Part shown: in pieces, positions 49,796 through 61,686 of the stretch
Numbering within the stretch: the first letter of the stretch is position 1
Layout of the letters: each line of letters opens with the position of its first letter
NCBI RefSeq assembly: GCF_028640845.1
Contig: NC_080543.1
Location: 95,221,825 to 95,285,824 of the forward strand
Direction: 5' to 3'
Source of the DNA: Ahaetulla prasina
Taxonomy: Eukaryota; Chordata; Lepidosauria; Squamata; Colubridae
DNA: 64,000 nucleotides
Position numbers and translations under genes: made by a program
The notes under the pieces: model-generated
What the model was told of the DNA's origin: nothing
Database searches by the model: none
The model's input: the letters and a program-made list of their open reading frames with translations, nothing else

Positions 49796-50325
49796 CCACT
49801 TTATAATGCCTTGGTTAGGCCACACTTGGAATACTGCATTCGGTTTTGGTCACAATGTAAAAAATATATTGAGACTCTAGAAGGAGTGCAGAGAAGAGCA
49901 ACAAAGATGATTAAGGGACTGGAGGCTAAAACATAAAAGAACAGTTGCTGGAAGTAGGTATATCTAGTTTGAGGAGAAGGACTAGGAGTAACATAATAGC
50001 GGTATTCCAATATTTCAGGGGCTGCCACAAAAAAGGAGTCAAGCTATTCTCCAAAGCACCTGAGGTCAGGACAAGAAGCAATGGGTGGAAACTGATCAAG
50101 GAGAGAAGCAAAGCAACCTAAAACTAAGGAGAAATTTCCTGATAGAACAATTAATCAGTGGAACAACTTGCCTCCAGAAGTTGTAAATGCTCCAACACTG
50201 CAAGTTTTTAAGAGATTGGATGACCATTTGTCTGAAATGCTGTAGGGTTTCCTGCCTAACCAGGGGGTTGGACTAGAAGACCTCAAAGGTCCCTTTCAAC
50301 TTTGTTATTCTATTCTAATCTATTC
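49796..50325 (+). mobile_element. CR1 LINE 3' end beyond the UBE3A 3' UTR
   Basis: Text corresponding to RPHLEYC (GGCCACACTTGGAATACTGC) and [14 protein letters not shown] (GAAGGAGTGCAGAGAAGAGC) marks the RT thumb. It ends with GGGGGTTGGACTAGAAGACC, TCAAAGGTCCC and a TTATTCTATTCTA tail. The frame is broken. Confidence 0.88.
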
Positions 50326-50897
50326 TTGAGTGTTAGTGTAAAGCTTTGCCTCACAATCAGTATATTAGAAATTGACTGATGGTTTTCACCACTCAAACAT
50401 TTCTTGAAATAAATGGAATGAGAAATGGTGGAAATAAGTGGAATGTTTACTCACATTAAACATGCCACTAGGAAAGAAGCAAAATATTTTGTTTATGATC
50501 ACTTGCCAATAATTATGAGATACATACAGTAATATTTTAAATTACAGAAGGCAGAAAGCAAAAACAGCAGCTGAAATCATTTTCTAGTTCTTTTGGAACT
50601 AGATAGAAATATCAAAGTTTTCTTGTAATTCTCACTTGTACAATAAGATTTGCATAGCTAGGATCCTGTTTTCTGCTTTCAAAAAATACAAGACTACATT
50701 AATAGCCGTTAAACAGAAATGTTATGTTAATCTAGAATTACACATAGTAAATGTCTCACTTTTATGTAAATGAAAATGATTGCTAATTTCTTTTATAAGC
50801 TAAGTATTTATATTGCAATTACTTTCAATGTGCTAAAAATAGCAGTTGTGGGAATCTTGACAAATGATATCTATTCATGAGTGAAGTGAATGGCTAC

Positions 50898-51272
50898 AGG
50901 TATTCTCAACAGAATTGAGCCCAGAATTACAGTCGTAATTTGAATGTACAACCTGTTTTTACAATGGTCATTAAGCAAATGCGTTTTTCCCCAATAGGTT
51001 ATGTTTTTTGTTTTTTGTTTTGCCAAAAATCAAAAATAAACACCAAAAATGATTTTTTTTAAAAGTCACAAAGTTATGTGACTGCAGGACACTGCAACCT
51101 GCTATATATAGTGAGCCAGTTGTCAAGTGCCCAAAATGTAGTTACATGATTATGGAAGGGATTTATGACCTTTATAATTCTGAAAAAGAGTTGTAAGTAG
51201 CTCTGGGATGGTCCATTGTAACTTTGAACAGTTGTTCAGCAATCTCTTGTAAGTCAAGGACTGCCTGTACTA
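50898..51272 (-). mobile_element. Family A TIR element, diverged
   Basis: It starts CAGGTATTCTCAACAGAATT and ends GTAAGTCAAGGACTGCCTGT, an inverted pair. A TTTTTTGTTTTTTG-like run lies in the middle. Confidence 0.65.
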
Positions 51273-51294
51273 ATTTGTCCAACCACACAACTCT

Positions 51295-51352
51295 CCAGTC
51301 CATGGAAAAACCTCTCCATGGAACTAATCCCTGGTGCCCAAAAGGTTGGGGG
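51295..51352. mobile_element. Fragment of the 56201 hAT-like family
   Basis: AGTCCATGGAAAAACC and TAATCCCTGGTGCCCAAAAGGTTGGGG match the right half of the element at 56201-56362. Confidence 0.6.
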
Positions 51353-52679
51353 GGGGGCTTAAAAGGTCAGCCTTAAGGTCCAAGAACAACCATAGTATTA
51401 GGAAGATGCTCAAATTGGCTCCTCCCTGACACATTGGTGTATGAGAGTGGAAAAGTAAAACATTAACAGACTTCCAAGATTTGATTTCAGCTATAGGAGA
51501 TAGACCAGCTCAGGAAACTGATTCCAAAGGAAGGCTAGGATTATACTAGATTGGCTTAAGCTAAAGTCTTCCTGTGGGGATAGTTTCTGACTGGCCTACC
51601 TTGTAGAGCTGACACCAGCAGCTGCCTTAAATTGTTGGGAATTTTCCCAAGTTCCAAGACCTCCACTTGAGATATAAGACCCATTTTAGATTCCATGTAT
51701 GACAATTGTATGGCAAAGAATTATAATAGGTTAAAATTACATGGATTGCATGTAATTCTGATTTAAACAGTAACAACGAAGATTTTTTTGGGGATGCACT
51801 AGAACTATTGATTTTCCTTACGAGGCTCATGCACAGTCTTGAGTATTAAAAAAAATAAAGGATTCGGTTTTAGTCCAGTACCAGAAATTTCATCCTGGGA
51901 TAAACTCAGAATAAGTTAAGAATGAGCCATTTTCATTTTAATAGAGGACCAACATGGCATACATGGATTATGTGCCCATAGACACTTCTGGGGCCAGCCT
52001 GCCCTGGTGGTCTTTTTATATTAAGAGGGAGGAAATGTGTACCATTTTCTGAGTGCCCTTAGTTTTCATTTTCCATTTTATCACAGGCCTATAAGTGTTC
52101 AAAAATAAAATGACAAAAAATATAGGATAATTTTGAGATTCAAAAAAAGATGTTGCACCAAATTCTAGCGCATTTGATGTAATAAATAAAAGTTCACAGG
52201 CTAAACCATTTAAATTACTATGAAAATTAATTCTTAACCTGTTTTTATTTACATAAATCACATACTTGTATATTAATAGATACAGAAAAATAATTATAGT
52301 AGTAAATTACAACTGTTCCAAGAAATGGAGAGGCTGAGAGCTGATTACTACATCCAACCCCTTCCTTCAGAAGTTTAATTTTGCATACAATCAAAAAACT
52401 GAACCATAATGTTCAATGATTTTAGAATTTAGCAGCATCAAATTCTTAAAAATAATAAGAAAAATCAACTTGATGAAAAGGACACCAAGAGGATCCCAGC
52501 ATTATTGTTACTTTTGCTAAGTGGTCAGATCTGATTTAAATATATGTTTTTTATATTAAAAAATACACTTTCTTAATCTATAATATGCTAGGGCTGAAAT
52601 GTTCCAGTTAATTTTTGCCTCAAATTAAGCTCTCATCTTTTAAGAAGTAATTATATTTTATTACAATCATGGGGTTTAT
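51353..52679. other. Intergenic stretch between UBE3A and the - strand frame
   Basis: No gene or clear repeat. The last few hundred bases may be 3' UTR of the - strand gene, or a distal UBE3A 3' UTR. TTTATT (AATAAA on the - strand) also occurs near 52657. Confidence 0.4.
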
Positions 52680-52819
52680 ATGCATATTGATCTTCAGTAT
52701 AAGTAATCAACTTTTATTCTACACTTTGTCACCATTCAGATTGTATTGATTTGGGTAACCTGAATCGTGACAAAGTGTAGAATAAAAGTTGATTACTTAT
52801 ACTGAAGATCAACATGCAT
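52680..52819. repeat. Near-perfect inverted repeat (53-bp arms, 34-bp loop) with poly(A) signals on both strands
   Basis: The left arm 52680-52732 and right arm 52767-52819 are reverse complements with a single mismatch. The loop has a further 6-bp pair (ATTCAG/CTGAAT). The left arm reads TTTATT at 52712-52717 (AATAAA on the - strand) and the right arm reads AATAAA on the + strand. It lies about 355 bp beyond the stop of the - strand frame and 4.4 kb beyond the UBE3A stop. It could be a small palindromic transposon, a hairpin RNA, or a shared 3'-end region for convergent genes. Confidence 0.85.
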
Positions 52820-53173
52820 TTAAACCAACTAATAGGAATACGGTGCAGAAAAGATAGGAAATGTCTGTTTCCACAAGCTTGAAACAAACTTAAACTTTAA
52901 AAGTACATGATTTTCACATATTTTCATATTTATTAATCAAATGTATAGAAGAATGGTAAGGATCATTCTAAGATACGACAGTTAAGATCACTAACATTCC
53001 CTGCCTGTTTTTCACAGGGCAGGAATCGAAAACATTTGCAGAAGATATTCCCAATATATACTTAGATTCTAGTAAATGATGAAGCACCACTTAAGAAACC
53101 TAAAAGGATAGTCTGTTTTAGTCAATATTAATCCCGAACAGCTCTTAATCTTGGAAAGAAAATTGTCCAAGTC

Positions 53174-54442
53174 TTATTTTGTGATCAGGTGATTAGGGTT
53201 ATTATTCAGCCAATGTCTTTCAATGAGATTCTCTTCAGTAAGTAACTTATTGTAATTTTCCCATATTAAAATATCTAATGGCCTGTCTTCTTTGGTGAAA
53301 TCCATGTCCAGTTTCTTTATTGTAATGCTTCGATGGTTGGTCTCTGAACCTATTGGATTCCATTTTCTCTGCTCCTGAATGTTATCCCATACAAAATCCC
53401 CATTTATCTGACATTTCTGCCCTATATGTTCCTGCAGCCTGTCAGAATAATAGTCCTGTAAATGGCAGACTCGTTCTTGTTTTAAAGTGGCAACTTTCTC
53501 AAGAAACAGCTTGATCTTATCATTTAAAGAGTCATAATTGTGTACTTTTAAATTTTTACTCTTGCTGTTGCATATTTCTAAAGGCATGTAGTCCAAATTC
53601 AAGAAAAGACTCCTTGAATTTGGTCTCCATTTGTGACTTCTGCTTTTTGCATTTGGCCATTTTTCTTTCAAAAAATCCCCTTCTGGACATCTCAGGGATG
53701 AAGACATACTAGGATCTGTAGCCTGATGTGCCGAATGCAATGGCTGGGGGTAGATTTTTACAAAGCCATATTTCACAGAGGGCAATCTGCCATTTTCTTG
53801 AGGACAGGAAGTGTGGGATCTTTTGCATGTAGCAGTGCTGGAGGGTTGGATAAAAACAAGCTGACCTTCAGAAACTCCTTTAGCACCTGAGGTGACCCTC
53901 TTCTGACATTGCAGTTGAGCATTCATTTCCATTGTAGCTGGAACGGAATTCTGTTGCTCTTTATTCTCAGCTTCCTTACCTTGCCAGTTTTTGTAGCTGC
54001 TGTGACTGTTAGTGACAGAGACTGCAGCTTGCTGCTTCTGAATTCTACATGGAGCTGAAATAGCTCTGGAGACTTCTGTATTCTGCAATAGAGCTCCAAT
54101 CGCTTTCTTACTATCGTCAGTCACAACAGAATGCAGATTTGGAAAGAGACTCCGAGAAAGCTGTTTGACGAGCTCCCGATCACCAAATAGCTTGGCATGA
54201 GCCACTTCAGATTTCTTGAGCTTCATGGTGAATCTGTTGTACAAGATCCTTTGGTCAAGAATTATGGAATTTTCAGCCTGTTTCTTCATGGAGTTTAGAA
54301 TCCTAAGCTGCTTATTTAACAGGATCTCTTCTTTTTCATTATAAGAGGAAGTCAGCTGGGATTTCTCTCCCTCTTTGAATGTTGCTTTTTCATCCATCGT
54401 GAAACAGGAGCCTGGAAATTTAAATCTGAAGCTACGACTCAT
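53174..54442 (-). CDS. Unrecognised protein, 422-codon open exon, convergent with UBE3A
   Basis: An uninterrupted frame far longer than chance in this AT-rich DNA, with no transposon signature. I do not recognise the family. The product is hydrophilic and rich in K, N, Q and S, with no signal peptide or membrane segment. Residues about 30-90 look helical and may form a coiled coil (KEEILLNKQLRILNSMKKQ, then LKKSEVAHAKLFGD). The middle is low-complexity and polar. The C-terminal 120 residues are more structured, with several W, Y and L (DFVWDNIQEQRKWNP, RPLDILIWENYNKLL). It ends at TGA/TAA-type stop at 53174. Two starts are possible: 54442, or the methionine 15 codons later (54397). A CAG precedes the latter, so this may be the last exon of a longer gene. 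Synteny outside eutherians puts UBE3A near CNGA3, but this is not CNGA3. Confidence 0.65.
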   Translation of the reverse strand: MSRSFRFKFPGSCFTMDEKATFKEGEKSQLTSSYNEKEEILLNKQLRILNSMKKQAENSIILDQRILYNRFTMKLKKSEVAHAKLFGDRELVKQLSRSLFPNLHSVVTDDSKKAIGALLQNTEVSRAISAPCRIQKQQAAVSVTNSHSSYKNWQGKEAENKEQQNSVPATMEMNAQLQCQKRVTSGAKGVSEGQLVFIQPSSTATCKRSHTSCPQENGRLPSVKYGFVKIYPQPLHSAHQATDPSMSSSLRCPEGDFLKEKWPNAKSRSHKWRPNSRSLFLNLDYMPLEICNSKSKNLKVHNYDSLNDKIKLFLEKVATLKQERVCHLQDYYSDRLQEHIGQKCQINGDFVWDNIQEQRKWNPIGSETNHRSITIKKLDMDFTKEDRPLDILIWENYNKLLTEENLIERHWLNNNPNHLITK

Positions 54443-54702
54443 GCTTAGGTTTTATAATCTTTTGACTGCTCATTCTTCTTTTCACAGCAAATCATATTTA
54501 GCTTTCAACAATATCTGTTACTGGAGTGAGCAACATGTTTTTGGACTTCCCCCAAGACTGATTGTGAATCACAAGAAACCTTGACCAGCTATATCAACAG
54601 TCAAGGGTTTGTTGATCAGATCAAGTTCCTTAACTTTGTTGTTAAGGAAGCAAAAATGAAAGCCTTCTCTTGAAAGAAATACCTGGGGTGGTGGGTTTAT
54701 TG

Positions 54703-54839
54703 CAGTGATGGGATTCAAGTAATTTAACAACCGGTTCTCTGCCCTAATGATTTCTTCCAACAACCAGTTTGCCAAATTGCTCAGAAAGTTAGCAACCGGT
54801 TCTCCCGAAGTGGTGCGAACTGGCTGAATCCCACCACTG
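54703..54839. mobile_element. 137-bp hAT-like element with exact 8-bp target duplication
   Basis: GTTTATTG is repeated exactly at 54695-54702 and 54840-54847. Ends are CAGTGATGGGATTCAA and CTGAATCCCACCACTG. Internal AACCGGTTCTC occurs on both arms. It lies about 260 bp upstream of the - strand frame. Confidence 0.93.
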
Positions 54840-55317
54840 GTTTATTGGATTTCTGCCATCGAAAACCTTCTGTAGCTAACAAACTATTGAATTTTGAAAG
54901 AATATGCTACCGTTTTCTATAACATTAGATTAAACGTTATACATTAGATTTCATTTTTTTAAAGAAATTCCTCCAATTTCAAAGATCAAGTCTTGCAAAC
55001 TAAGAACTAACCTATGTGTGTATGTATATGAATGTAAAGAAGCCATATCTTTGGCTCTAATTCTAAGTTCCTATTTATTTCACTCCTGATGACTTTGTGG
55101 AGATTTTTAAAAAAACAATAGTACATAGCATCAATAGGAATCAAACAAATGATTGTTAGACTTGTTTTAAGTTACAGTAGTTCCTATACCAGCTGGCTGA
55201 CCTCAGCAGCACTTGAAAAGCAAAACAGGATCAGTGAAGGAACACCAAGACAATAGGCTAGATGGGAAGTGATGGGAAACATTCAGAAGAAGGCAAGGAT
55301 CTTCTTAAAAAACAAAG

Positions 55318-55440
55318 AGAGCCAGTTTGGTATAGAATTTTAAAGTGCTGGTCTAGGAATAAGGAAGCCTGAATTATAGTCTTCAGACCCAGAAGCCAGC
55401 ATATAACTTTGAGACAGTCTCTCTTTCTTAGCCCCAGGAA
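55318..55440 (+). mobile_element. Degenerate tRNA-derived SINE fragment
   Basis: GAGCCAGTTTGGTATAG, AAAGTGCTGGTCTAGGAATA and GAAGCCTGAATTATAGTC follow the order of the squamate MIR/L2-type SINE at 32617. It is old and has no clear ends. Confidence 0.5.
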
Positions 55441-56192
55441 AAAAAAACATCAAAAGATTGCCAATAAAACTGTGGATCTGTCCAAGTAATCTCCAGATGT
55501 CAATATTGACTCAAAGGACTATAACAACCATAACTCCTAACTAATGTAATGACTAAACATGTTTCCCCGCCCCCACTCCAAATAAACTGCTTGGAGTTCT
55601 CTGAGTTTCCGTAATATAAAACCTGGGATTTTAAAAAGGGAGTAGTAAACCTTCTCCACCCACAAACCTAATAGTCCTTCCATTGAGGGATTATGTGTTT
55701 GAAGTCAATATAATAGATGTCTTCCCATTCTGTTATTCTCCTCCCTTTAAAGAACTTGAGCAAAGGATGCCATATAAACATCATGCAATAAATTATTTTA
55801 TCCCCTTTCTCTGACATTCTCCCCCACTGTTCAGTAAATAAGCTTTTATGCATTGATTCCCTTTCTACCTTAGCACCCTGCTTGCAGATCAAATTGCACA
55901 CAATAGGAAACCAGCCCTTTTAATATAGAATTGCTGGAAGGGGTGAGGGAAGCCAGTTAAGCCACACTCCATTGCCTAAGCAGTCATGAACAAAATTGAC
56001 AATGTTTCTATGAAGGCAAGGGAGGTATAGGGAAGAAAAGAGGGACTGTAGATTAAGTGGGGACATAGAAAATGAGTTGCTTTCAGTGTAAGCCTCAGGC
56101 AAAGATAATTTTCCCATGTTGTTCTTCGACAACCTGCTCAGAGCCATTTCTTTATGATGTGCTGATCGTTTCATGCCAAAGCAAGAGTGGTC
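55441..56192. other. Intergenic, no gene seen
   Basis: Short - strand frames (for example 55668-55901) have no recognisable domain and look like chance. Confidence 0.4.
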
Positions 56193-56200
56193 CTATAGAT

Positions 56201-56362
56201 CAGGTTTCCCCAACCTCTGGTCCATGGACGACTGTGGTCCACGGCATGCCAGAAACATCCGTGAAATGCAGGCAGCACACAAAGCTACACCCCCTCCAGT
56301 CTGTGGAAAAAACTTTTCTCCACAAAACCGATCCCTGACACCCAAAAAGTTGGAGGATGCTG
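56201..56362. mobile_element. 162-bp hAT-like element with exact 8-bp target duplication
   Basis: CTATAGAT is repeated exactly at 56193-56200 and 56363-56370. Ends are CAGGTTTCCCCAACC and GTTGGAGGATGCTG. Only the outer bases are inverted, the interior being asymmetric. Confidence 0.92.
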
Positions 56363-56913
56363 CTATAGATCACTACGTTTGTTTATATGTGCCTTATGAG
56401 TGATACGTACTTTTAACGTGTAGTTTTCAAATTTAAGTTTGCGTGTTTCATAGCATAAATTCCTTCTATCTGCATCATCTTATTCTTTCATTGTCCTGAA
56501 CAAGGGGTTAGGGTGGTGATAATGGTGGTGATGACTTGCACAAAAACTATATTTCAAACTATTAAGTGATATTTTTGTCTTGAGAATATATTGCCTTGGG
56601 CTTACTGTGTGTATAAGGGAAGCTATTAGGACTGTTCAGAAAATTACCACAAAAGTATAAAGGGTATTAGAAGACCTTTTTCTAAAAACGCCATAAATAA
56701 CCCAGGCTATAAACCTGGAGTATGTAGCTTAGAGATAACTTATTTCCTTTCCCTCTGTTTTCTTGAAACCTATGAAATTTGAGAGAAAAGATGTGCCAGA
56801 CTTTGAGTGTATACAAATATTAGCTGAAAGAAGAATCAGTTGGTTTGTCTGCTGTTTCACTGTTTCAGAGAAAAAACTAGTATTAAATCCTGAAATACTT
56901 ACATGTCCAAGAT

Positions 56914-57199
56914 CAGGGATGTCAAACTCAATTCGGTTGCAATGTGGTTGGATCTGACCCACAGGGCCATCCTGGAAAATGTAAGGGGCTGATCCTCTTC
57001 ACTTCCTCCCAGTCTACCCAGTATGAAGAAAAAACATTGGGTCAGCGTCTCTTCGGCCCGATCTACCCAATGCGAAGACAGAACATGCCAGCAGTTTGGG
57101 GAGTGGCATCAAGCTGGCCACACCCACCCAGTCGGCCATGCCCGCCCGGCCACCACAGCCCTGATGCGGCCCACGATGAAATTGAGTTTGACACCCCTG
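56914..57199. mobile_element. 286-bp hAT-like element (TGTCAAACTCAATT ends)
   Basis: Ends are CAGGGATGTCAAACTCAATT and its reverse complement AATTGAGTTTGACACCCCTG. The flanks TCCAAGAT and TTCCAGAT are an imperfect duplication. The interior is GC-rich (GGCCACACCCACCCAGTCGG), quite unlike the surrounding DNA. Confidence 0.85.
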
Positions 57200-58300
57200 T
57201 TCCAGATAGACAGTTTCTTGAGGTGGAAACTGTATGACAGGAGACTAAGCAATAGAATAACAGGCTTGGAAAATCCTGTTTCTTAACGTTCTTAAAGTAC
57301 TACTTTATTTACTATATTTTGTTCTTACATCAGAGGAATATTTGTTACAGTCAATTCCATATTTATAGGAGTCCTATTAAAAAAAGTAAGCAGATATGGG
57401 CTGCAAAAATATTTGAGTTTTTTGTATCTTTTTCATGTCATCTGTGGTTTGATATGGCAAATTCACTAACCACCTTGAACATCTTACACCTAGTAAATGG
57501 GATGGGGGGGATGTTCATCACTCCCCCTGCTCTGTGAGAATTTTAATCAAAGGCATAAAAATGTGTCCCCCTGGGCCATTGACAATGAGAGGAAATTAAT
57601 AAGTCTGCAATGCTATGATTTGCTTCATGCATGAGTTTTAGTGAGAGCTCCTGTGTACGTTTATAATGTGCACTTCCATACATTATTGAAGAGGGGGAAA
57701 ATAATCTGTGGCTAAGACAGAAGTGAAGAAGGGCTGAAATTTGGCTCATACTTCAACTTTAATTACAACTAGAAGCATTTCGGTGATAGTTATAATCAGA
57801 AAACTAAAAGTCATTGAAGACGTGAAATTGCCCTTTTTTCTGCCCATCCAGAGGACCATTTTTATTTTAGATCCAGATAAAATCATGACACAGTTGGGGA
57901 CAACTCTTATTAAGAGGTACTTTTTGGACATCTTTAAGACCACACTGAAAAAATAGAAGAGGATGGAATTAGCTTCTAAAATGTATTTTTGAAAAGACTA
58001 ACTAGAAATTTCAAGGCTGTTTTGAAACTCATTCTGATTTTCAGGCCTTGAAAAATCAGAGGACTCTGGGGAAGGGGAGAAATAATTTAGGTTGTATAGA
58101 TGGAGATATTCAAATTCACCTTTCAAGAGAAGCATAAGATTAATTTGGAATAAAAAATGACAATAGCAGTAAAGTGATTTATTTATTTTTTTGGTCTACC
58201 ATCAGCAGCTATTGGGGGAACAGAAATTAACCTTCATGGAAGCTTTTTGGAAAAATATGATAGGAAATTACCATCACTGAGCCACTTTGAAGACTTAGGC

Positions 58301-58670
58301 CCGTGATGGCGAACCTATGGCACGGTTGCCAGAAGTGGCGCGCAGAGCCATCTCTCTGGGCACGCCAACTGTCAGCCATTGCTCTTCCAGGTTCCAGCAT
58401 GCCAGCCAGCTGGTCTTTGCACATGCAGCAGCTCCCTGGCAGCTCCCTGGTGCGCATGCGCACCAGAAACCAGAAGACCAGGTGACAGGCACGCATATGT
58501 GCACTGGAAACCAGAAACTCAGCTTCCTGGTGCCCATGTGCACACTGGGGAACTGCTTTTCTGATTTCCAGCACTCCCGGACATCTATGCTGGGGAGCTG
58601 CTTTTCTGGTTTCCGGTGCTCCCCTGCACATGCTCCCATTTCGGCACTTGGTGCCAAAAAATTTCACCGA
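58301..58670. mobile_element. hAT-like element (GTGATGGCGAACC family)
   Basis: It starts CGTGATGGCGAACCTATGGC and ends TTGGTGCCAAAAAATTTCAC. Flanks share TTAGGC. The GC-rich interior repeats CCTGGTGC and GCACATGTGCAC-like words and gives open frames on both strands with no known protein. Confidence 0.7.
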
Positions 58671-60059
58671 TTTAGGCAGAATTGTAAAAAAATTAACAGC
58701 TCATATGCTCTGCCTAGGACAAATTTTGAACAGTTCTTTTGTAGATTAAGCTCACTTCAGAAAAATAAACAGTAATAAAAGTCGGCCTTAGAGTCACTTT
58801 CTTTTATTTTTGCATCTCTCTTCAGTTATTATTTATTTCTGCAAAAGGCCCCCATCCTTTCCTGTTCTAGGAACCTTTTAATCTTCCTGCAAATTTCCTT
58901 TTGTTTTCTTTTTAGAATACTTTTTGGATTATTTCAATCGGAAATTAAGTGGAAATTAAATTTGTATTACTTATGAATTATGTTACTTGCCAGAACTTTA
59001 TGTGAATTAAAATAGGCCTTTCACCTTTGTAACTTCTACATTGATCAGGGACTTTTTAAAGAAATGTACAGAGCAAGCATATCTTTTTTCTCTCTCTCGC
59101 ATTCTGTCTTGATTTCTAGCTTTCACAGCCATACAGCTATGGAATTCTAGGAGTTGAAATCCACATATCTTAAAGTGGCTGAGAGTGAGCAACACTGATT
59201 TAGTCTAATACACTGGGCTTTTATTGTATTTTTTGTCTCTGAGTTCAGTTCTTTTTTATCTGCGTCTGTGCAGTTCAAGTTTTCAGATGACTTGCTCTGA
59301 CTTTGTCATAGAGAAGAATGGATTACAGATTAGCAATAGATGGGCTGAAGTTGCTAGTGAACTTTCCTAAACAAAGCTTAGTTTATTTTCTTTCATGCAG
59401 GCACCTGCTCCAACAATACTTTAGCAGGGCTATTGTTAAAGACATGGAGCTACTTGCCAAGACACTGTCAATACTGGCACATTCTACTGAAGGGTTTCCC
59501 AGTCTAGTGGTTCATCTGTCTTCCTTTAGCATGCAAATAACGGCAAAAACATGAAAAAGCTGTTTGCCTTGCACCATCTGCCTTGTGTAATGGGCAAGAT
59601 AGGCAAGCAGTGATTGTAATAATGAAAAGGGGACTCATTAAGCAGATCTTGCTTTAGGCCTCTCAAAACCTAAAGCCAATTCTGTCTGTTATGGGCCATT
59701 TATCATCTTTTCTTTAAACATATATTTACATTTAAACCTTTGAAAGTCTTACTTTCTTCTAAATGGAACAACCATCCATTCTGTATGACTGATTACCACT
59801 TTTCTGCCTTCTCTCCTTCTAATGTTCAATACGGAGTCAAAAGGTTCTGACTAAATATAATACTATGCATGCTAAATTTGGCCACTTCTGCCACTTGTTC
59901 TTCAAGTAGGAGCTTTGAGTTCAGAACCAAAGATGTTGGGTCTCTGGAGTCAGAGGACGTCCGTACACAAGTAAATCTATATTGCTGAATTCAATCTGAG
60001 CTGGTTCTTCCTCATCCAGACTCAACAATCTTCAGACATCAGAACAGGGCACTATCACA

Positions 60060-60260
60060 ACCTCTGCTTAAATATCTGGATATCATCAGTATGCTTTTAA
60101 AACCTGACCGTCTTGTCAATGGATGAGCTCACCCAGCTATTTCATATATACTGTATGTTAAATAGTAAGGATGGCTATTTGGTCCTTGATGGTACCTCCA
60201 AGAGAGGAATGAAGGATACAATATTTTCCCATGACTGCCTCTATTGATTGGAACCTTTAG
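60060..60260 (-). mobile_element. Ancient CR1/L3 fragment
   Basis: ATATCATCAGTATGCTTTTA, GATGAGCTCACCCAGCTATT and ATACTGTATGTTAAATAGTA follow the same order as 13917-14035 (YADD region of the L3 copy: ATCATCAGCATACAG, GATGATCTCACCCAGAGGCT, AGATGTTGAACAGGAGAGG). Diverged, so an old insertion. Confidence 0.6.
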
Positions 60261-60629
60261 GAAAAAAAAGAATGGTCCATTAGGATACTTTATTCAAAAA
60301 TATCCAAAGCCATGAAGTGTTCTAGCAGGAAATGCAAATGATTACCTTGAATACCTCACAGGTCATCCATAAGACCAATCACTGTGAGTTTGGTAAACAT
60401 TACAGGTCTAAAACTAGACAACAAAAAGTATTTTACCAAACCTTAGAAGCTTGAAGCTTCCACTTAACAGAAACTTCTCATTGTTGAGTTCTATGAGACT
60501 TACTTATGCATAGAGGTCCATAAGGATCAGATTATCCATCTCATGCCACTCGTTCACTCTTCAGAATCAATAGAAGAACCACTTGATTTTGAATGGATAT
60601 TATATTTGTTATTCTTATACAATCTAAAG

Positions 60630-60743
60630 CAGGGGTCTCCAACCTTGGCAACTTTAAGCCTGGTGGACTTCAACTCCCAGAATTCTCTGGCTGGGGAATT
60701 CTGGGAGTTGAAGTCCGCCAGGCTTAAAGGTTGGAGACTCCTG
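60630..60743. mobile_element. 114-bp palindromic hAT-like element with exact 8-bp target duplication
   Basis: ATCTAAAG is repeated exactly at 60622-60629 and 60744-60751. Ends are CAGGGGTCTCC and GGAGACTCCTG. The two halves (CTTCAACTCCCAGAATTC and GAATTCTGGGAGTTGAAG) pair almost fully. Confidence 0.95.
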
Positions 60744-61091
60744 ATCTAAAGAAAGGAATATGAAAAACCGCTTCAAGCACCAAAATCAGGAGAAATGGCT
60801 TTTGTTAAAATAATAACGGGTGAAAGATGTCATAATTAGAACCACCTAAAATAAAAATGTGTAATGGTTCAATTGGATTCAGAGGTTCTCCACAATGTTT
60901 CTGTTGCTGATCTTTTGGAACTGAATGTACACATTATTGTATATTTGAAAAAAACAGTTTCAAAAAATCCTGAGGGAAGGCTAAAGCAAACTCTTCCATC
61001 AGAGGTGTCCATGGGGGGTGGGGGAGAGGGCAATAATAAGAATGCAATCTTGGTCACATGATGGTAGCTACCATCTTGATTTTTTTACTAT

Positions 61092-61122
61092 CCACCCCCA
61101 CCCCACCCCACCCCACCCCCAC
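61092..61122. repeat. (CCCCA)n simple repeat
   Basis: A C-rich run, CCACCCC units; the - strand is G-rich and could form a G-quadruplex. Confidence 0.85.
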
Positions 61123-61686
61123 AAATGTCTCTGTTACTAAGAAAACTATTTGATCATGAGGGTTTTTTTAAACCTTTCCTTGCATGAAAATTTCAGGATG
61201 TTGAATAAACTGGTGGCTAACATAACCTAGCCAGTACTAATCTACTGGTCTGGGTGACAGTGTGACTGCCTGTAAAGCCCATCTGCTGGGACACTACTGG
61301 CCTCCTTCTGTACTTGGTCGTTCACTCTGAGAACAGACACACACACACACCCGGACTAGGTGGTCTGATCCAGCAGGGTACTGTTTATTAAAGCAATTCC
61401 AGTTCATTTCAATGAGAAAGATGCAGATTCTTTCTCCCTTCTGCAAGTATATAGAAAATATAATCAAACCCTATGCTTTATTTTTCTACCAGTGTAAAAC
61501 TACCAGTTGTAAACAGTCATAGATTTCCTATGTCACTTCTGTTTAAATGATAGTATGCATATAGAGGAAATATATATACAAAAATAACAGACATTTTAAC
61601 ACAAGCATTATAATAGACTGTTAAAAACATATTTTGTTTTCAAAAAGCAGTCTCTTTATGGATATATGTTTTCACATGATTTAGAC

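Noticed and set aside
58227..58775. Overlapping frames of 120-152 codons on both strands
   Set aside because: They lie in the GC-rich interior of a hAT-like element, have biased composition and no domain.
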